A stretch of DNA of 64,000 nucleotides, taken from positions 62,001 through 126,000 of the forward strand of contig NZ_JALBGV010000007.1 of assembly GCF_023006505.1 (NCBI RefSeq), in the 5' to 3' direction. The translations under genes and the position numbers were made by a program. Below are positions 16,737 to 25,451 of this stretch, in pieces (within the stretch, counting starts at the first letter, position 1; each line of letters starts with the position of its first letter). The notes under the pieces are model-generated. The model searched no databases and was not told where the DNA came from. It saw only the letters and a list, made by a program, of their open reading frames with translations. The DNA comes from Neorhizobium sp. SHOUNA12A. Lineage in GTDB: Bacteria > Pseudomonadota > Alphaproteobacteria > Rhizobiales > Rhizobiaceae.

Positions 16737-17819
16737 TTACGCCGCGCGAACGATCGTGCCGAGCGGTTTTGCAAAGACCTGGCCCTCAAAGAGCCGCCGG
16801 GCCGTTCTCAATATTCCCGCAACGGTCTTGCCGTCGCGGCTGTCTAGTTTCACGTCCAGACGACCGCTTGGATGTTCCAGAATAAGGATAATTGGCGGCG
16901 TTTGCTTGCCAATGAGTGCCGAGGCAATGGTGCCGTCGCTGATACAGGCGGTTGCGATACCCACGGCGCCAGTTGTGGCGAGCGACGGGTGGCACTGATG
17001 TGGCATGAAGTAACGGACGTTGAGGTGTCCGCCATGTCTTGGTCTGGAAATCAAAACCGGCTTTGGCGTCACCTGGTTGCTGACATCCCCCATTCCCATG
17101 AGCCGGCCGGCTTCCAGCCGCAGACGCTCAAGCAGCTGCGTTAGCGCAGTGTTTCCATCAAGTTCTTCCGCTGTTTCGTAACCACTGATCCCACATGCTT
17201 CGGCAGCGACGAGCATCATCGGCATTGCACAGTCGATGCAGGTGACCTCGATGCCGTCGATCGTGTCGTACGGATTGCCGGTGGGAAACAGCTTGCCGGT
17301 GCGAGCGCCGGCGGCGTCCATGAAAGTCAAGGCGATCGGTGCTGCCAATCCGGGGACGCCGTCAATCGCAGCATCACCAAGATAAGCGACCTGACCATCC
17401 GGCGTCGGAACTTCGGCCTCTATCAGCTTGCCGGTGTTGACGTTATGAATTTTGACACGGGTCATCGGGCCGGTCGATTTCACCAGGCCAGCCTCAATAG
17501 CAAACGGTCCAACAGCCGCCAGCATGTTTCCGCAATTCGGCGAAGTATCAACCAACTGCTGATCGACACGGACCTGGGCAAAAAGATAGTCGACATCCGC
17601 ACCGGTAACACTGGAGGCCCCGACAATCGCGACCTTACTTGTCACGGGGTTGCCGCCGCCAATTCCGTCGATCTGGAGCGGGTGCCCAGAGCCCATGATG
17701 GACAAAAGTATCGCATCCCGCTCTACCGTATTCGAAGGAAGATCCGACGACAGAAAGAAAGGCCCTTTGGAAGTTCCCCCGCGCATTAGCACGCACGGTA
17801 TCGGGATCAGATCGTTCAT
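16737..17819 (-). CDS. PrpF family isomerase, 4-oxalomesaconate tautomerase-like
   Basis: 360-residue cofactor-free isomerase of the diaminopimelate-epimerase-like fold. Motifs of the PrpF/GalD group are present: CVLMRGGTSKGPFF at the N-terminus, HPLQIDGIGGGNPVTSKVAIV, DTSPNCGNMLAAVGPFAIE (with the catalytic Cys region) and the second-half RHGGHLNVRYFMPHQCHPS. Members shift double bonds in tricarboxylate-like compounds (aconitate isomers, 4-oxalomesaconate in gallate/protocatechuate 4,5-cleavage). The neighbouring transporter and the divergent LysR gene make it likely that the system imports and isomerises an unsaturated carboxylate; no ring-cleavage genes are in view. Confidence 0.85.
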   Translation of the reverse strand: MNDLIPIPCVLMRGGTSKGPFFLSSDLPSNTVERDAILLSIMGSGHPLQIDGIGGGNPVTSKVAIVGASSVTGADVDYLFAQVRVDQQLVDTSPNCGNMLAAVGPFAIEAGLVKSTGPMTRVKIHNVNTGKLIEAEVPTPDGQVAYLGDAAIDGVPGLAAPIALTFMDAAGARTGKLFPTGNPYDTIDGIEVTCIDCAMPMMLVAAEACGISGYETAEELDGNTALTQLLERLRLEAGRLMGMGDVSNQVTPKPVLISRPRHGGHLNVRYFMPHQCHPSLATTGAVGIATACISDGTIASALIGKQTPPIILILEHPSGRLDVKLDSRDGKTVAGILRTARRLFEGQVFAKPLGTIVRAA

Positions 17820-17927
17820 TTATCACTTTCCTACCAATGTGATTTTCGTATCAATCGGTTTCGTTGTTGCATTTAGTGGGAAAGCAATTAATTTGTGAAA
17901 TGCGAATATTGGATGGATCGATGCGCC
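17820..17927. promoter_or_regulatory. Divergent LysR/PrpF intergenic region
   Basis: 108 bp between two divergent starts, distinctly richer in A+T than the flanking genes. This is the classical place for a LysR-type regulator to bind and control both itself and the opposite operon. AT-rich half-palindromes are present, but no single T-N11-A box could be assigned with confidence. Confidence 0.4.
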
Positions 17928-18845
17928 ATGAGCATTAATTGCGAGATTCTCGATTTACGAGCCTTCCTGGCAGTTGTCGAACTGGGGAACTTCCACCGGT
18001 CGGCCGAAGTGCTCAATCTGTCACAGCCGGCTCTCAGCCGAAGAATCCAAAAGCTGGAACTTACCATCGGAGCGCCGCTGCTTGAGCGAACCACACGGCA
18101 CGTGTCCACAACCGCTTTGGGAGCTGAGCTCATCCCCTTGGTAAGGCGCATGCTGGAAGAATTCGACACCTCACTTTTTGCGGTTCGCGATGCCGGATCC
18201 CAGCAACGCGGCCTCGTCACGATCGCCTGCCTGCCGACAGCGGCATTTTATTTTCTGCCCAAGGTCATCAAGCAATTCAGCGTTGAGTATCCCCATATCA
18301 GGTTTCGGATTCTTGATTTGCCGGCGACCGATGGGCTGCAGGCCGTGGCGCGAGGGGAGGTGGAATTCGGCATCAACATCATGGGATTATCCGATCCGGA
18401 CCTCATGTTTGAGCGGCTTATTGAGGATCCGTTCGTTCTTGCTGCACGAAATGATCACCAGCTGGCGTTGAAGAGCGAATTGGAATGGGGAGATCTGACG
18501 CCCTACCAGCTTATCACCGTGCACAGGTCCAGCGGCAACCGAACTCTGCTCGATGCCGCACTTGCCAAATCGAATCTGAAACTCCGATGGTCCTACGAGG
18601 TGACCCATCTTTCGACGTCGCTGGGGCTTGTCGAAGCCGGGTTGGGCATCTCCGTTCTGCCCAAGCTCGCGACGCCCCAGGAGGAGCACCCGTTCCTGAT
18701 CACCAGACCTATCCGAAATCCCGAAATATCTAGGACTATCGGGATTGTTCGCCGTCGTGGAGGCACCCTCTCTCCGGCGGCCGAGCGGTTTAGGACGATG
18801 TTAATTGGAACCTGGGCCGAGGGTGCACCGAGTGGAAACCCATAG
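17928..18845 (+). CDS. LysR family transcriptional regulator
   Basis: 305-residue regulator. The N-terminal winged helix-turn-helix (about 5-65) is canonical: LRAFLAVVELGNFHRSAEVLNLSQPALSRRIQKLE. The C-terminal effector domain (about 90-295) has the periplasmic-binding-protein-like fold (GLVTIACLPTAAFYFLPKVI, EVEFGINIMG, EAGLGISVLPKL). The ATG at 17928 is chosen because it gives the normal distance to the helix-turn-helix; in-frame ATG 17913 and GTG 17895 also exist. Divergent placement next to the PrpF/ABC operon marks it as the probable activator of that operon; a carboxylate inducer is an inference. Confidence 0.92.
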   Translation: MSINCEILDLRAFLAVVELGNFHRSAEVLNLSQPALSRRIQKLELTIGAPLLERTTRHVSTTALGAELIPLVRRMLEEFDTSLFAVRDAGSQQRGLVTIACLPTAAFYFLPKVIKQFSVEYPHIRFRILDLPATDGLQAVARGEVEFGINIMGLSDPDLMFERLIEDPFVLAARNDHQLALKSELEWGDLTPYQLITVHRSSGNRTLLDAALAKSNLKLRWSYEVTHLSTSLGLVEAGLGISVLPKLATPQEEHPFLITRPIRNPEISRTIGIVRRRGGTLSPAAERFRTMLIGTWAEGAPSGNP

Positions 18846-18888
18846 TCGCCGGAGAAAGCTTACAGGCCAAACAACGCGTTGGCGTGAT

Positions 18889-18916
18889 ATGTCCGCTATC
18901 TGTCCACAACGGACAT
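18889..18916. promoter_or_regulatory. Inverted repeat ATGTCCG-N14-CGGACAT upstream of the hydrolase gene
   Basis: Perfect 7-bp arms (18889-18895 and 18910-18916); a nested TGTCC-N5-GGACA (18901-18915) shares the right arm. The element lies 60-87 bp before the hydrolase ATG and is a candidate operator for the GlxA-type AraC regulator encoded immediately downstream. Confidence 0.4.
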
Positions 18917-18975
18917 TATCATTTATGAATGAGGCGCTAGAACTATCTTCATACTCATCATTGGAGATAACAAAA

Positions 18976-19539
18976 ATGTCCGCCAGCACCGCACTTCTTG
19001 TCATCGACGCTCAGGAATCCTTCCGTCATCGCCCCTACTTCCGTGAGGAGGGCGTCGCGCTTTATGTCGAACGCCAACAGGCCCTGATCGATGGTGCAAA
19101 AGCGTCCGGCTTTCCCGTCATCCAGATTTTTCACGTCGACGATTCCGGAGCATTTTCCGAAGCCTCCGGCCTCGTTCGCCCGTTTGCGCCGCTCCGCATC
19201 GACGCGGATGTTGTCTTCCGCAAGCGCCGGCATAGCGCGCTTGTCGGCAGCGGACTTGATGTCTGGCTCACGGGGCATGGCATCCGTAGCCTCATTGTTT
19301 CCGGTATCCGCACCGAGCAATGCTGCGAAACCACGACCCGGCATGCTTCCGATCTCGGCTATGCGGTCGACTATGTCGGCGAGGCGACGCTAACCTTTCC
19401 GATGACGGATGTTACGGGCCGCGAATGGAGCGCCGCGGAAATCCGTGCCCGCACCGAATTGGTGCTGGCCGATCGCTTCGCCCGGATTGCGACCGTCGAG
19501 GAGGCGCTGGCTCAAGCTCCGAAGCGCGCCGCCGCATGA
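18976..19539 (+). CDS. Isochorismatase-like cysteine hydrolase
   Basis: 187-residue member of the isochorismatase-like superfamily (amidases such as nicotinamidase, ureidoacrylate or N-carbamoyl hydrolases). The triad positions are visible: Asp11 in LLVIDAQESF, Lys83 in VFRKRRHSA and Cys116 in GIRTEQCCETTTRHA. The ATG at 18976 has GGAGA upstream and begins just before the first beta strand; a longer in-frame reading is not supported. Its stop overlaps the start of the regulator gene (ATGA), so both are one operon. The substrate is unknown. Confidence 0.9.
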   Translation: MSASTALLVIDAQESFRHRPYFREEGVALYVERQQALIDGAKASGFPVIQIFHVDDSGAFSEASGLVRPFAPLRIDADVVFRKRRHSALVGSGLDVWLTGHGIRSLIVSGIRTEQCCETTTRHASDLGYAVDYVGEATLTFPMTDVTGREWSAAEIRARTELVLADRFARIATVEEALAQAPKRAAA

Positions 19540-20537
19540 CAGAAGAAGAGCGGCGGCGGATCGTCCCTGTCTATGTGGTTGTGCCGCCGCGCACTCTGTT
19601 GCTGGACATCGCCGGACCAATGGAGGTGTTGCGAAGAGCCAACCTGGAGCAGGCAGCGGTTCGATTCTCCATCACCTATATCGGACCGTGCGCCGACATT
19701 CTCAGTTCGACCGGACTCGGCCTGACCGGAATCAATCCTTTGCCTGCGGATCTTCCAGATGGAACTCTCGTCGTCGTGTCGGGCGCGGTTGACGAGCCGC
19801 TGGGTGCGATCATTGACACAAGAAACACTGATGCCCCGCTGGAAACCGAAATCGTCGAATGGTTGAGGCGAACCGTACGGCCTGGCATTCGTCTCGCAAC
19901 GATCTGCTCCGGTGCGCTGCTTGCCGCGCGCGCCGGTTTGCTAGAAGGCCATGAATGCACCACGCATTATAGCCTGCTCGCCGACCTGACCCGTTTTGCG
20001 CCAACGGCGCGTGTCCGGGAGAACCGGCTTTATGTTGAAGACGGAGAGAGATTGACCAGCGCAGGTGTCACAGCGGGCATCGACCTGATGCTGGCCGTTA
20101 TTGCGCGCGACGTAAGTCATGCGACAGCATTGGCCGTTGCCCGCAACCTCGTCATCTATCTGCGCCGGGCAGGCGCCGATCCGCAACTCTCGCCTTGGCT
20201 CGAAGGGCGCAATCATATTCATCCTGCCATTCATCGCGCCCAGGATGCGGTCGGTTCGGACCCGTCGCGCGACTGGTCGTTGGAAACGCTGGCGCAGGTC
20301 GCAGCGACCAGCCCCCGGAACCTGTCGAGGCTTTTCAACGAGCATGCCGGCATGAGCGTGATCGACTATGTCAACCGTATGCGCATAGCCCTCGCCAGGG
20401 AGCTTGTTGTCGGCTCAAGGCTGGATATGGAAAGCGTTGCTGAACGGGCCGGATTTTCATCGGCAAGGCAATTTCGGCGGGCCTGGCGCAGGCTGCATGA
20501 TGCCTCGCCTGCGCGTGTGCGAGTCGGCAAGGTCTGA
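19536..20537 (+). CDS. GlxA family transcriptional regulator (DJ-1/PfpI + AraC HTH)
   Basis: 333-residue regulator with an N-terminal DJ-1/PfpI-like domain (about 10-190; PRTLLLDIAGPMEVL, and ATICSGALLAARAGLLEG, whose Cys lies at the nucleophile elbow) and a C-terminal double helix-turn-helix of the AraC family (about 230-330; SLETLAQVAATSPRNLSRLFNEHAG and DMESVAERAGFSSARQFRRAWRR). GlxA-type proteins usually sense small nitrogen compounds and control adjacent amidohydrolase or demethylation genes. ATG 19536 overlaps the hydrolase stop by 4 nt, so regulator and hydrolase are made together. Confidence 0.93.
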   Translation: MTEEERRRIVPVYVVVPPRTLLLDIAGPMEVLRRANLEQAAVRFSITYIGPCADILSSTGLGLTGINPLPADLPDGTLVVVSGAVDEPLGAIIDTRNTDAPLETEIVEWLRRTVRPGIRLATICSGALLAARAGLLEGHECTTHYSLLADLTRFAPTARVRENRLYVEDGERLTSAGVTAGIDLMLAVIARDVSHATALAVARNLVIYLRRAGADPQLSPWLEGRNHIHPAIHRAQDAVGSDPSRDWSLETLAQVAATSPRNLSRLFNEHAGMSVIDYVNRMRIALARELVVGSRLDMESVAERAGFSSARQFRRAWRRLHDASPARVRVGKV

Positions 20538-20573
20538 CTGCATCCCGCGTGTGATCTCGATGCATCCGGTAAA

Positions 20574-20592
20574 TTGGTATTACGAATACCAA
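20574..20592. terminator. Hairpin TTGGTATT-ACG-AATACCAA between convergent genes
   Basis: Perfect 8-bp arms with a 3-nt loop, 36 nt after the GlxA-type regulator stop and 2 nt beyond the rmlA stop on the other strand. It is AU-rich and lacks a clear U-tract, so terminator function for either strand is tentative. Confidence 0.45.
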
Positions 20593-20594
20593 AC

Positions 20595-21458
20595 TTACCT
20601 ACAAAGCGTTTGTAGATATCTGCCATATTCGCTTTTGCCCAGCTTCTTGCCAACGGCTTCCAGCTGGTTGTCATCTATAAAGCCCCTGCGCCAGGCGACC
20701 TCTTCAGGGCTGTTGATCTTGATGCCCTGCCGCTTCTGCAGAGTGCCGACAAAGTTGCCTGCTTCCAACAAACTCTCGGGCGTCCCGGTATCGAGCCAAG
20801 CAAAACCGCGGCCCATTTGTTCGACGTTCAACTTGCCACGTTCGAGATAGACCCGGTTGACATCGGTGATCTCCAGTTCACCCCGCAGCGACGGCTTGAG
20901 GTTTGCGGCAATGTCGACCACGTCCTTGTCGTAAAAATAGAGCCCGGTCACCGCCCAGTTGGATTTCGGTACCGTCGGCTTTTCGACGATCGAGATCGCT
21001 TTCATTGCCTTGTCGAACTCCACGACGCCATAACGTTCCGGATCGTGGACATGATAGGCGAACACCGTCGCACCATCGTTGCGCGCCGCCGCACTTTCAA
21101 AAAGCTCGGTGATGCCATGGCCGTAGAAAATGTTGTCACCGAGGATGAGGCAGGACTGATCCGATCCGACAAAATCGGCACCGATGATATAAGCTTGAGC
21201 AAGACCTGCAGGCGAAGGCTGTTCTGCATAGGAGAGCGAGATTCCCCAAGCCGAACCGTCACCTAACAGGTTGCGAAAATCGGGCAGATCATGCGGTGTG
21301 GATATGATGAGGATGTCGCGTATTCCGGCCAGCATCAACGTTGAGAGCGGATAATAGATCATCGGCTTGTCGTAGACGGGCATCAGCTGTTTCGACGTGA
21401 CAAGCGTCATCGGATGCAGACGCGTCCCGTTGCCGCCAGCCAGAATGATACCCTTCAT
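20595..21458 (-). CDS. rmlA: Glucose-1-phosphate thymidylyltransferase
   Basis: First step of dTDP-L-rhamnose synthesis: glucose-1-phosphate + dTTP to dTDP-glucose. 287 residues, the usual length. The nucleotide-binding loop [11 protein letters not shown] is at the N-terminus, with [56 protein letters not shown] and [21 protein letters not shown] 21458 has GGAGAG upstream and overlaps the rmlD stop by 4 nt. It is the last gene of the operon rmlC-rmlB-rmlD-rmlA, the same order as wgaGHIJ (expA7-A10) in the S. meliloti galactoglucan locus. Confidence 0.97.
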   Translation of the reverse strand: MKGIILAGGNGTRLHPMTLVTSKQLMPVYDKPMIYYPLSTLMLAGIRDILIISTPHDLPDFRNLLGDGSAWGISLSYAEQPSPAGLAQAYIIGADFVGSDQSCLILGDNIFYGHGITELFESAAARNDGATVFAYHVHDPERYGVVEFDKAMKAISIVEKPTVPKSNWAVTGLYFYDKDVVDIAANLKPSLRGELEITDVNRVYLERGKLNVEQMGRGFAWLDTGTPESLLEAGNFVGTLQKRQGIKINSPEEVAWRRGFIDDNQLEAVGKKLGKSEYGRYLQTLCR

Positions 21459-22402
21459 CGACAACTCTCCTCGGATGCCTTTTCCATGCCGGCCTGTTTT
21501 TCCGGCGCATCGCAGGCCAAGAGCCTTTGCAATGTAGTCGCAGTCGCGATTTTCCAGTTGGGCAGACGGACACCGTGAACCCTTTCGAGTTTGCTGCAAT
21601 CCAGCCTCGAATTGTTTGGCCTGCGAGCCGGTGTCGGATATTGCGCAGTCGGGATCGGATGGACGATCGCTGACGGGCCACCCATCTCGACAGATATGCG
21701 GAAGATCTCGGACGCAAAGTCTGCCCAGCTGGCCTCACCGCTTCCCGCCATGTGGAATATACCGCGCAGGCGCTGGTCCCGTGACGACAGCAAATTGTCG
21801 GCAACCGCTAAGATGGCATCGGCGATATCGAGTGCAGATGTTGGATTGCCGTATTGATCGGCGACGACATCGAGTTCGTCGCGACTTCCAGCAAGCTGCA
21901 ACATTGTGCGCAAAAAGTTCCTGTTAAAGGGGCTGTAGACCCACGCTGTCCTGAGGATGACGTAATCTGCTCCCGACGCGACCAGACGACGTTCGCCCTC
22001 AAGCTTCGATTGACCATAAACATTGAGGGGCGCGACGGGGTCACTCTCATGATAAGGCGAAGTCTTGCTGCCGTCGAAGACATAGTCCGTCGACAAGTGA
22101 ATAATCGGCACGTTGAGCTTGGTCGCGACGCGACCGATCTCATCTATGGCTGCACTATTGACGAGAAAAGCTTTGGCGGCGTCGCTTTCCGCTTGGTCGA
22201 CGGCAGTATAGGCGGCTGCGGAGATAATCAGTTCAGGTCTCGCGTCCACAAGAGCTTTTTCGATCGTTCCGATATCGGCAAGGTCGAGATTGGGTCTTGC
22301 GAGCGGAATAATCTCTATCTCGCCGTGGCGCTCGGCTCGCTCGATCAGAGACTGCGCGACCTGCCCGAAACGCCCGGTGACCACATACCTCCGTGCCATC
22401 AT
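21455..22402 (-). CDS. rmlD: dTDP-4-dehydrorhamnose reductase
   Basis: Last step of dTDP-L-rhamnose synthesis, NAD(P)H-dependent reduction of the 4-keto group. 315 residues of the extended SDR type: nucleotide-binding start [16 protein letters not shown] (a slightly degenerate TGxxGQVG), [17 protein letters not shown] and the catalytic YGQSKLEGE. The C-terminal [20 protein letters not shown] segment is typical of RmlD. It overlaps both neighbours by 4 nt, showing translational coupling through rmlBDA. Two ATG codons in a row (22402, 22399) make the exact start ambiguous by one codon. Confidence 0.96.
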   Translation of the reverse strand: MMARRYVVTGRFGQVAQSLIERAERHGEIEIIPLARPNLDLADIGTIEKALVDARPELIISAAAYTAVDQAESDAAKAFLVNSAAIDEIGRVATKLNVPIIHLSTDYVFDGSKTSPYHESDPVAPLNVYGQSKLEGERRLVASGADYVILRTAWVYSPFNRNFLRTMLQLAGSRDELDVVADQYGNPTSALDIADAILAVADNLLSSRDQRLRGIFHMAGSGEASWADFASEIFRISVEMGGPSAIVHPIPTAQYPTPARRPNNSRLDCSKLERVHGVRLPNWKIATATTLQRLLACDAPEKQAGMEKASEESCR

Positions 22403-23460
22403 TTGCCTCCGGATCCGTTAAGGAGGCCGAGCCGGCCACCGCCGTATCCCTGACGAAGCGGCGCCCACCACCATTCGTTTTCCAGGTACCACTTGACCGT
22501 CTTTTCGATCCCGGTATCGAAGTTTTCTTCTGCCTTCCAACCCAATTCCGCCTCGAGTTTCGTGGCGTCGATCGCGTAACGTGCGTCATGCCCGGGCCGG
22601 TCCCTGACATATGTGATCAGTCGCTCGTGTGGGGCTTTCTGCGGCCGGAGGATATCCATGATCGAGCAGATGCGCTTGACCACCTCTATGTTGCTCCGCT
22701 CATTGCGGCCGCCGATATTGTATGTTTCGCCAATCCTGCCGCGTTCGGCGATGAGGTCCAGCGCCCTTGCGTGGTCCTCGACAAATAGCCAGTCGCGGAT
22801 ATTGGCGCCGTTGCCGTAAACTGGCAGCGATTTGCTCTCTAGAGCATTCAGCACAATCAGCGGGATCAGTTTTTCAGGGAAGTGATAAGGGCCGTAATTG
22901 TTCGAGCAGTTGGAGACAATAACCGGCATGCCATAGGTGCGGCCCCGCGCTTTGGCCAGGTGATCAGAGGCTGCTTTGGACGCTGAATAGGGAGAAGAGG
23001 GATCGTAGGGGGTTTCTTCGGTGAACAATCCGTCTTCGCCGAGAGAGCCATAAACCTCGTCGGTTGAGACGTGGAGAAAGCGAAAGTCTGTTTTCGCTTT
23101 GCCGAAGAGATCCTGCCAGTAGTGCCGGGCTGCCTCCAGCAAGGTAAATGAGCCGACGACGTTGGTTTCGACGAAGTCGCGGGCGCCAGTTATAGAGCGG
23201 TCCACATGGCTCTCTGCCGCCAGATGCATGACTCGGTCGGGTTTGAAACTGTCGAACGCCTCCTGCATCGCCGCTCGATTGCAAATGTCTGCCTGAAGGA
23301 AACGATGCCGCGGATTGTTCTCGACGGTGGCGAGCGACGCCACGTTGCCGGCATAAGTCAGCTTGTCGACGGTCAAGACGTCGTAGTTTCTGACGAGAAC
23401 CAGATGACGCACGACAGCCGATCCGATGAACCCGGCTCCGCCGGTAACAAGGACGCGCAT
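22399..23460 (-). CDS. rmlB: dTDP-glucose 4,6-dehydratase
   Basis: Second step of the rhamnose pathway: dTDP-glucose to dTDP-4-keto-6-deoxyglucose, with bound NAD. 353 residues. GGAGFIGS binds the nucleotide, [23 protein letters not shown] and the catalytic [11 protein letters not shown] are all present, as is [18 protein letters not shown] 23460 has AGGGGAC upstream and starts [11 protein letters not shown]; a short in-frame extension upstream is not needed. The rmlC stop lies 10 nt upstream and the rmlD start overlaps the end. Confidence 0.97.
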   Translation of the reverse strand: MRVLVTGGAGFIGSAVVRHLVLVRNYDVLTVDKLTYAGNVASLATVENNPRHRFLQADICNRAAMQEAFDSFKPDRVMHLAAESHVDRSITGARDFVETNVVGSFTLLEAARHYWQDLFGKAKTDFRFLHVSTDEVYGSLGEDGLFTEETPYDPSSPYSASKAASDHLAKARGRTYGMPVIVSNCSNNYGPYHFPEKLIPLIVLNALESKSLPVYGNGANIRDWLFVEDHARALDLIAERGRIGETYNIGGRNERSNIEVVKRICSIMDILRPQKAPHERLITYVRDRPGHDARYAIDATKLEAELGWKAEENFDTGIEKTVKWYLENEWWWAPLRQGYGGGRLGLLNGSGGK

Positions 23461-23470
23461 TGTATGTCCC

Positions 23471-24043
23471 CTAGCTGCCATCAGCTATTGTGAATGACGT
23501 CGTCTCAAGCTCCGCGAGACGCGGTTGCATCCGATCTCTCTGCGAAAGCACGGCGCCTTCGGTTGTCACCGGCCACCTGATGTTGAGCTCGGGATCGTTC
23601 CACAATATTCCACGGTCATGGTCGCGGCTGTAGTAGTCCGTTACCTTGTAGGAGATGATGCTGTTGGGCTGGAGAGTGCAGAACCCATGTGCAAACCCGG
23701 CGGGAATCCAGACCTGGCAACCGTTCTCGGCGGTCAGTTCCGCTTGGACATATTGCCCAAAAGTTGGTGAGCCTTTCCGGATATCGACTGCGATGTCGAG
23801 GATGGATCCGGCGATGCAACGGACCAGCTTTCCTTGAGCGCGAGGTTCAATCTGAAAGTGCAGTCCTCTCACCGTTCCAGCTTCTACCGAAAGCGACTGG
23901 TTATCCTGGACGAAATTGAAGGCACCGATGTTTTGACCAAAGACGTCAGACCGAAAAGTCTCTGAAAAGTATCCGCGATGGTCCCCATTTTTTTGGGGCG
24001 TCACCAGCACGACGTCGGGGATTTTCGTTCGTTCAAATTGCAT
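23471..24043 (-). CDS. rmlC: dTDP-4-dehydrorhamnose 3,5-epimerase
   Basis: Third step of the pathway, double epimerisation at C3 and C5 of the keto sugar; cupin fold, 190 residues. The catalytic His is in TVRGLHFQ, preceded by FVQDNQSLS, and the second active-site segment is [22 protein letters not shown] is the N-terminal substrate loop. ATG 24043 has GAGGAAG upstream; a longer open frame runs upstream but has no cupin homology. It is the first gene of the rml operon, whose promoter must lie in 24044-24416, shared with a divergent gene. Confidence 0.96.
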   Translation of the reverse strand: MQFERTKIPDVVLVTPQKNGDHRGYFSETFRSDVFGQNIGAFNFVQDNQSLSVEAGTVRGLHFQIEPRAQGKLVRCIAGSILDIAVDIRKGSPTFGQYVQAELTAENGCQVWIPAGFAHGFCTLQPNSIISYKVTDYYSRDHDRGILWNDPELNIRWPVTTEGAVLSQRDRMQPRLAELETTSFTIADGS

Positions 24044-24416
24044 GTCTTCCTCGCACTCAGACCGCCAGGTCATCTCAACTACGTGATGGACACATCCAGC
24101 CGCGTTCACTGGATCATTCGTGACATCTCCAAAGGGCTTTTTCGTTTTGTGCCGTTGCAACGAAGCCGGTCTCGTTGTCTCCAGGGTAACGAATGCAGGC
24201 GAGAACATCTTGTGCGAGCGTTGGGGCGTGATTTGGTTTCTCCAAGCCCCGATAAACCCTATAGCCAGAAATATGGAGATCAATGAATATATATTCCAGT
24301 CATTCGTGTAAATCTGTTATTGATGTTAAACAACATTTTGCGCATGATTGCGTATGGAGCAATTATAGTTCAAAACTTGAATTACTTTTATTGCAAAACC
24401 GCTTAATGGTGGCCGT
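24044..24416. promoter_or_regulatory. Divergent control region of rmlCBDA and the hydrolase-like gene
   Basis: 373 bp without a supported gene. The right half is clearly A+T-rich and contains the palindrome TTCAA-AAC-TTGAA (24369-24381), 35 bp before the ATG of the plus-strand gene. The same TTCAA-N3-TTGAA pattern occurs in the other intergenic regions of the polysaccharide locus, so this region is probably under the same MarR regulator. The left half holds nothing that I recognise. Confidence 0.55.
24369..24381. promoter_or_regulatory. Candidate MarR (WggR-like) operator, TTCAA-AAC-TTGAA
   Basis: Perfect 5-bp arms with a 3-bp spacer; extended reading TAG-TTCAA-AAC-TTGAA-TTA. It is one of four related elements in the promoter regions of the locus (see 35089, 38474, 40384). 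Confidence 0.6.
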
Positions 24417-25370
24417 ATGATCATATTTTCAGATGAAAATTTGGAGGTGATACATCATTCCGGGTCGTCTCCATATCTTCTCGTCACATTTAACGAAATG
24501 GAGATGAGGGCGAACGGCAGTCGTTTCTGGGGGCAGCGATTGTGTGAGAAGGCCGGCATTTCGGCGCTCGGCTTCATCAGCAGGCGACCGAACTGGTTTC
24601 CAGCGGCGAGCGTCGTCAAGGCCGTCGAGGCGGCCGCGCCTATCCTTCATGCGACATCGGAGCGAATCCTCTACGGGCATTCGCAGGGCGGCTATGCGGC
24701 ATTGCGCTATCGGAGGCGCTTCAACGCCACAGTGGCTGTCGCCTTTTGCCCGCAAGTCTCGATCGATCCGAAAGCCGTTCCTTTCGACGGTAGGTTTACG
24801 CGCCATTTCTCGCCCGATCTCCACGCCAATATGGGGATCGCGCCTGATCACGCGGCCGGCCGGGCCTATCTGTTCTTCGATCCGTTTCACACCGTCGATC
24901 ACCAGCACGCGGTTCGGATCACGGCGCTACAGGAGAGGACCCAACTGGTGCCGGTCCATATGACCGGCCATGGCACCGTTCGCGCCTTTACCGGGACGGC
25001 GCGCGCGCTCTCGGTGATCGAGGCCTGCCGCGGAGACGATCTGCCGGGTCTGCGCGGTCTCGCCCGTGCAGCGCGCGTGACCGCGCCAATGCGGCCCTAT
25101 CAGATCGCCATGACGGCGATTGCTCGGCATCGGGCCTGGGCCGACCGGTTTCACGCGCGCTTCGGCCCAAATTTCTCTCCTGTCGAGCAGGCAAACTTCC
25201 TCTACCACCGGGCCAATCGCCATATTCGCGACGGTGAGCTTGTGACGGCGCGGGCCATGCTTGCGGACGCCATGGCGTATCAGCCGGACAATCTCGGCTT
25301 CGGCCGTCGGCTGGAGGAACTGGACGGCCGTATCGCCCGGCTCAGAGCGGCCGGTGCCTTGCATTCGTGA
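24417..25370 (+). CDS. Alpha/beta-hydrolase-like protein of the polysaccharide locus
   Basis: 317 residues, no signal peptide. The segment ERILYGHSQGGYAALRY has the nucleophile elbow of alpha/beta hydrolases (Ser89 in GHSQG); a possible acidic residue and His follow (FFDPFHTVDH and VHMTGHGTV, about residues 160-190). Residues about 255-317 (NFLYHRANRHIRDGELVTARAMLADAMAYQPDN) look like TPR helices. It may deacylate or otherwise modify the polysaccharide or a carrier intermediate (inference). It is transcribed alone, divergently from rmlC, with the MarR-type palindrome 35 bp upstream; the exact substrate is unknown. Confidence 0.75.
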   Translation: MIIFSDENLEVIHHSGSSPYLLVTFNEMEMRANGSRFWGQRLCEKAGISALGFISRRPNWFPAASVVKAVEAAAPILHATSERILYGHSQGGYAALRYRRRFNATVAVAFCPQVSIDPKAVPFDGRFTRHFSPDLHANMGIAPDHAAGRAYLFFDPFHTVDHQHAVRITALQERTQLVPVHMTGHGTVRAFTGTARALSVIEACRGDDLPGLRGLARAARVTAPMRPYQIAMTAIARHRAWADRFHARFGPNFSPVEQANFLYHRANRHIRDGELVTARAMLADAMAYQPDNLGFGRRLEELDGRIARLRAAGALHS

Positions 25371-25451
25371 TCCCAATGTTGCCGGGCCCGCCCGACAAGG
25401 CGACCTTCCTGAAGAAGGACGGTCCTCTTGGCGTTTATCGAGGCGAGCGTC

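Noticed and set aside
24044-24283. Upstream in-frame extension of rmlC by 80 codons
   Set aside because: No similarity to the cupin family, no ribosome-binding site, while ATG 24043 has one and the normal family length.
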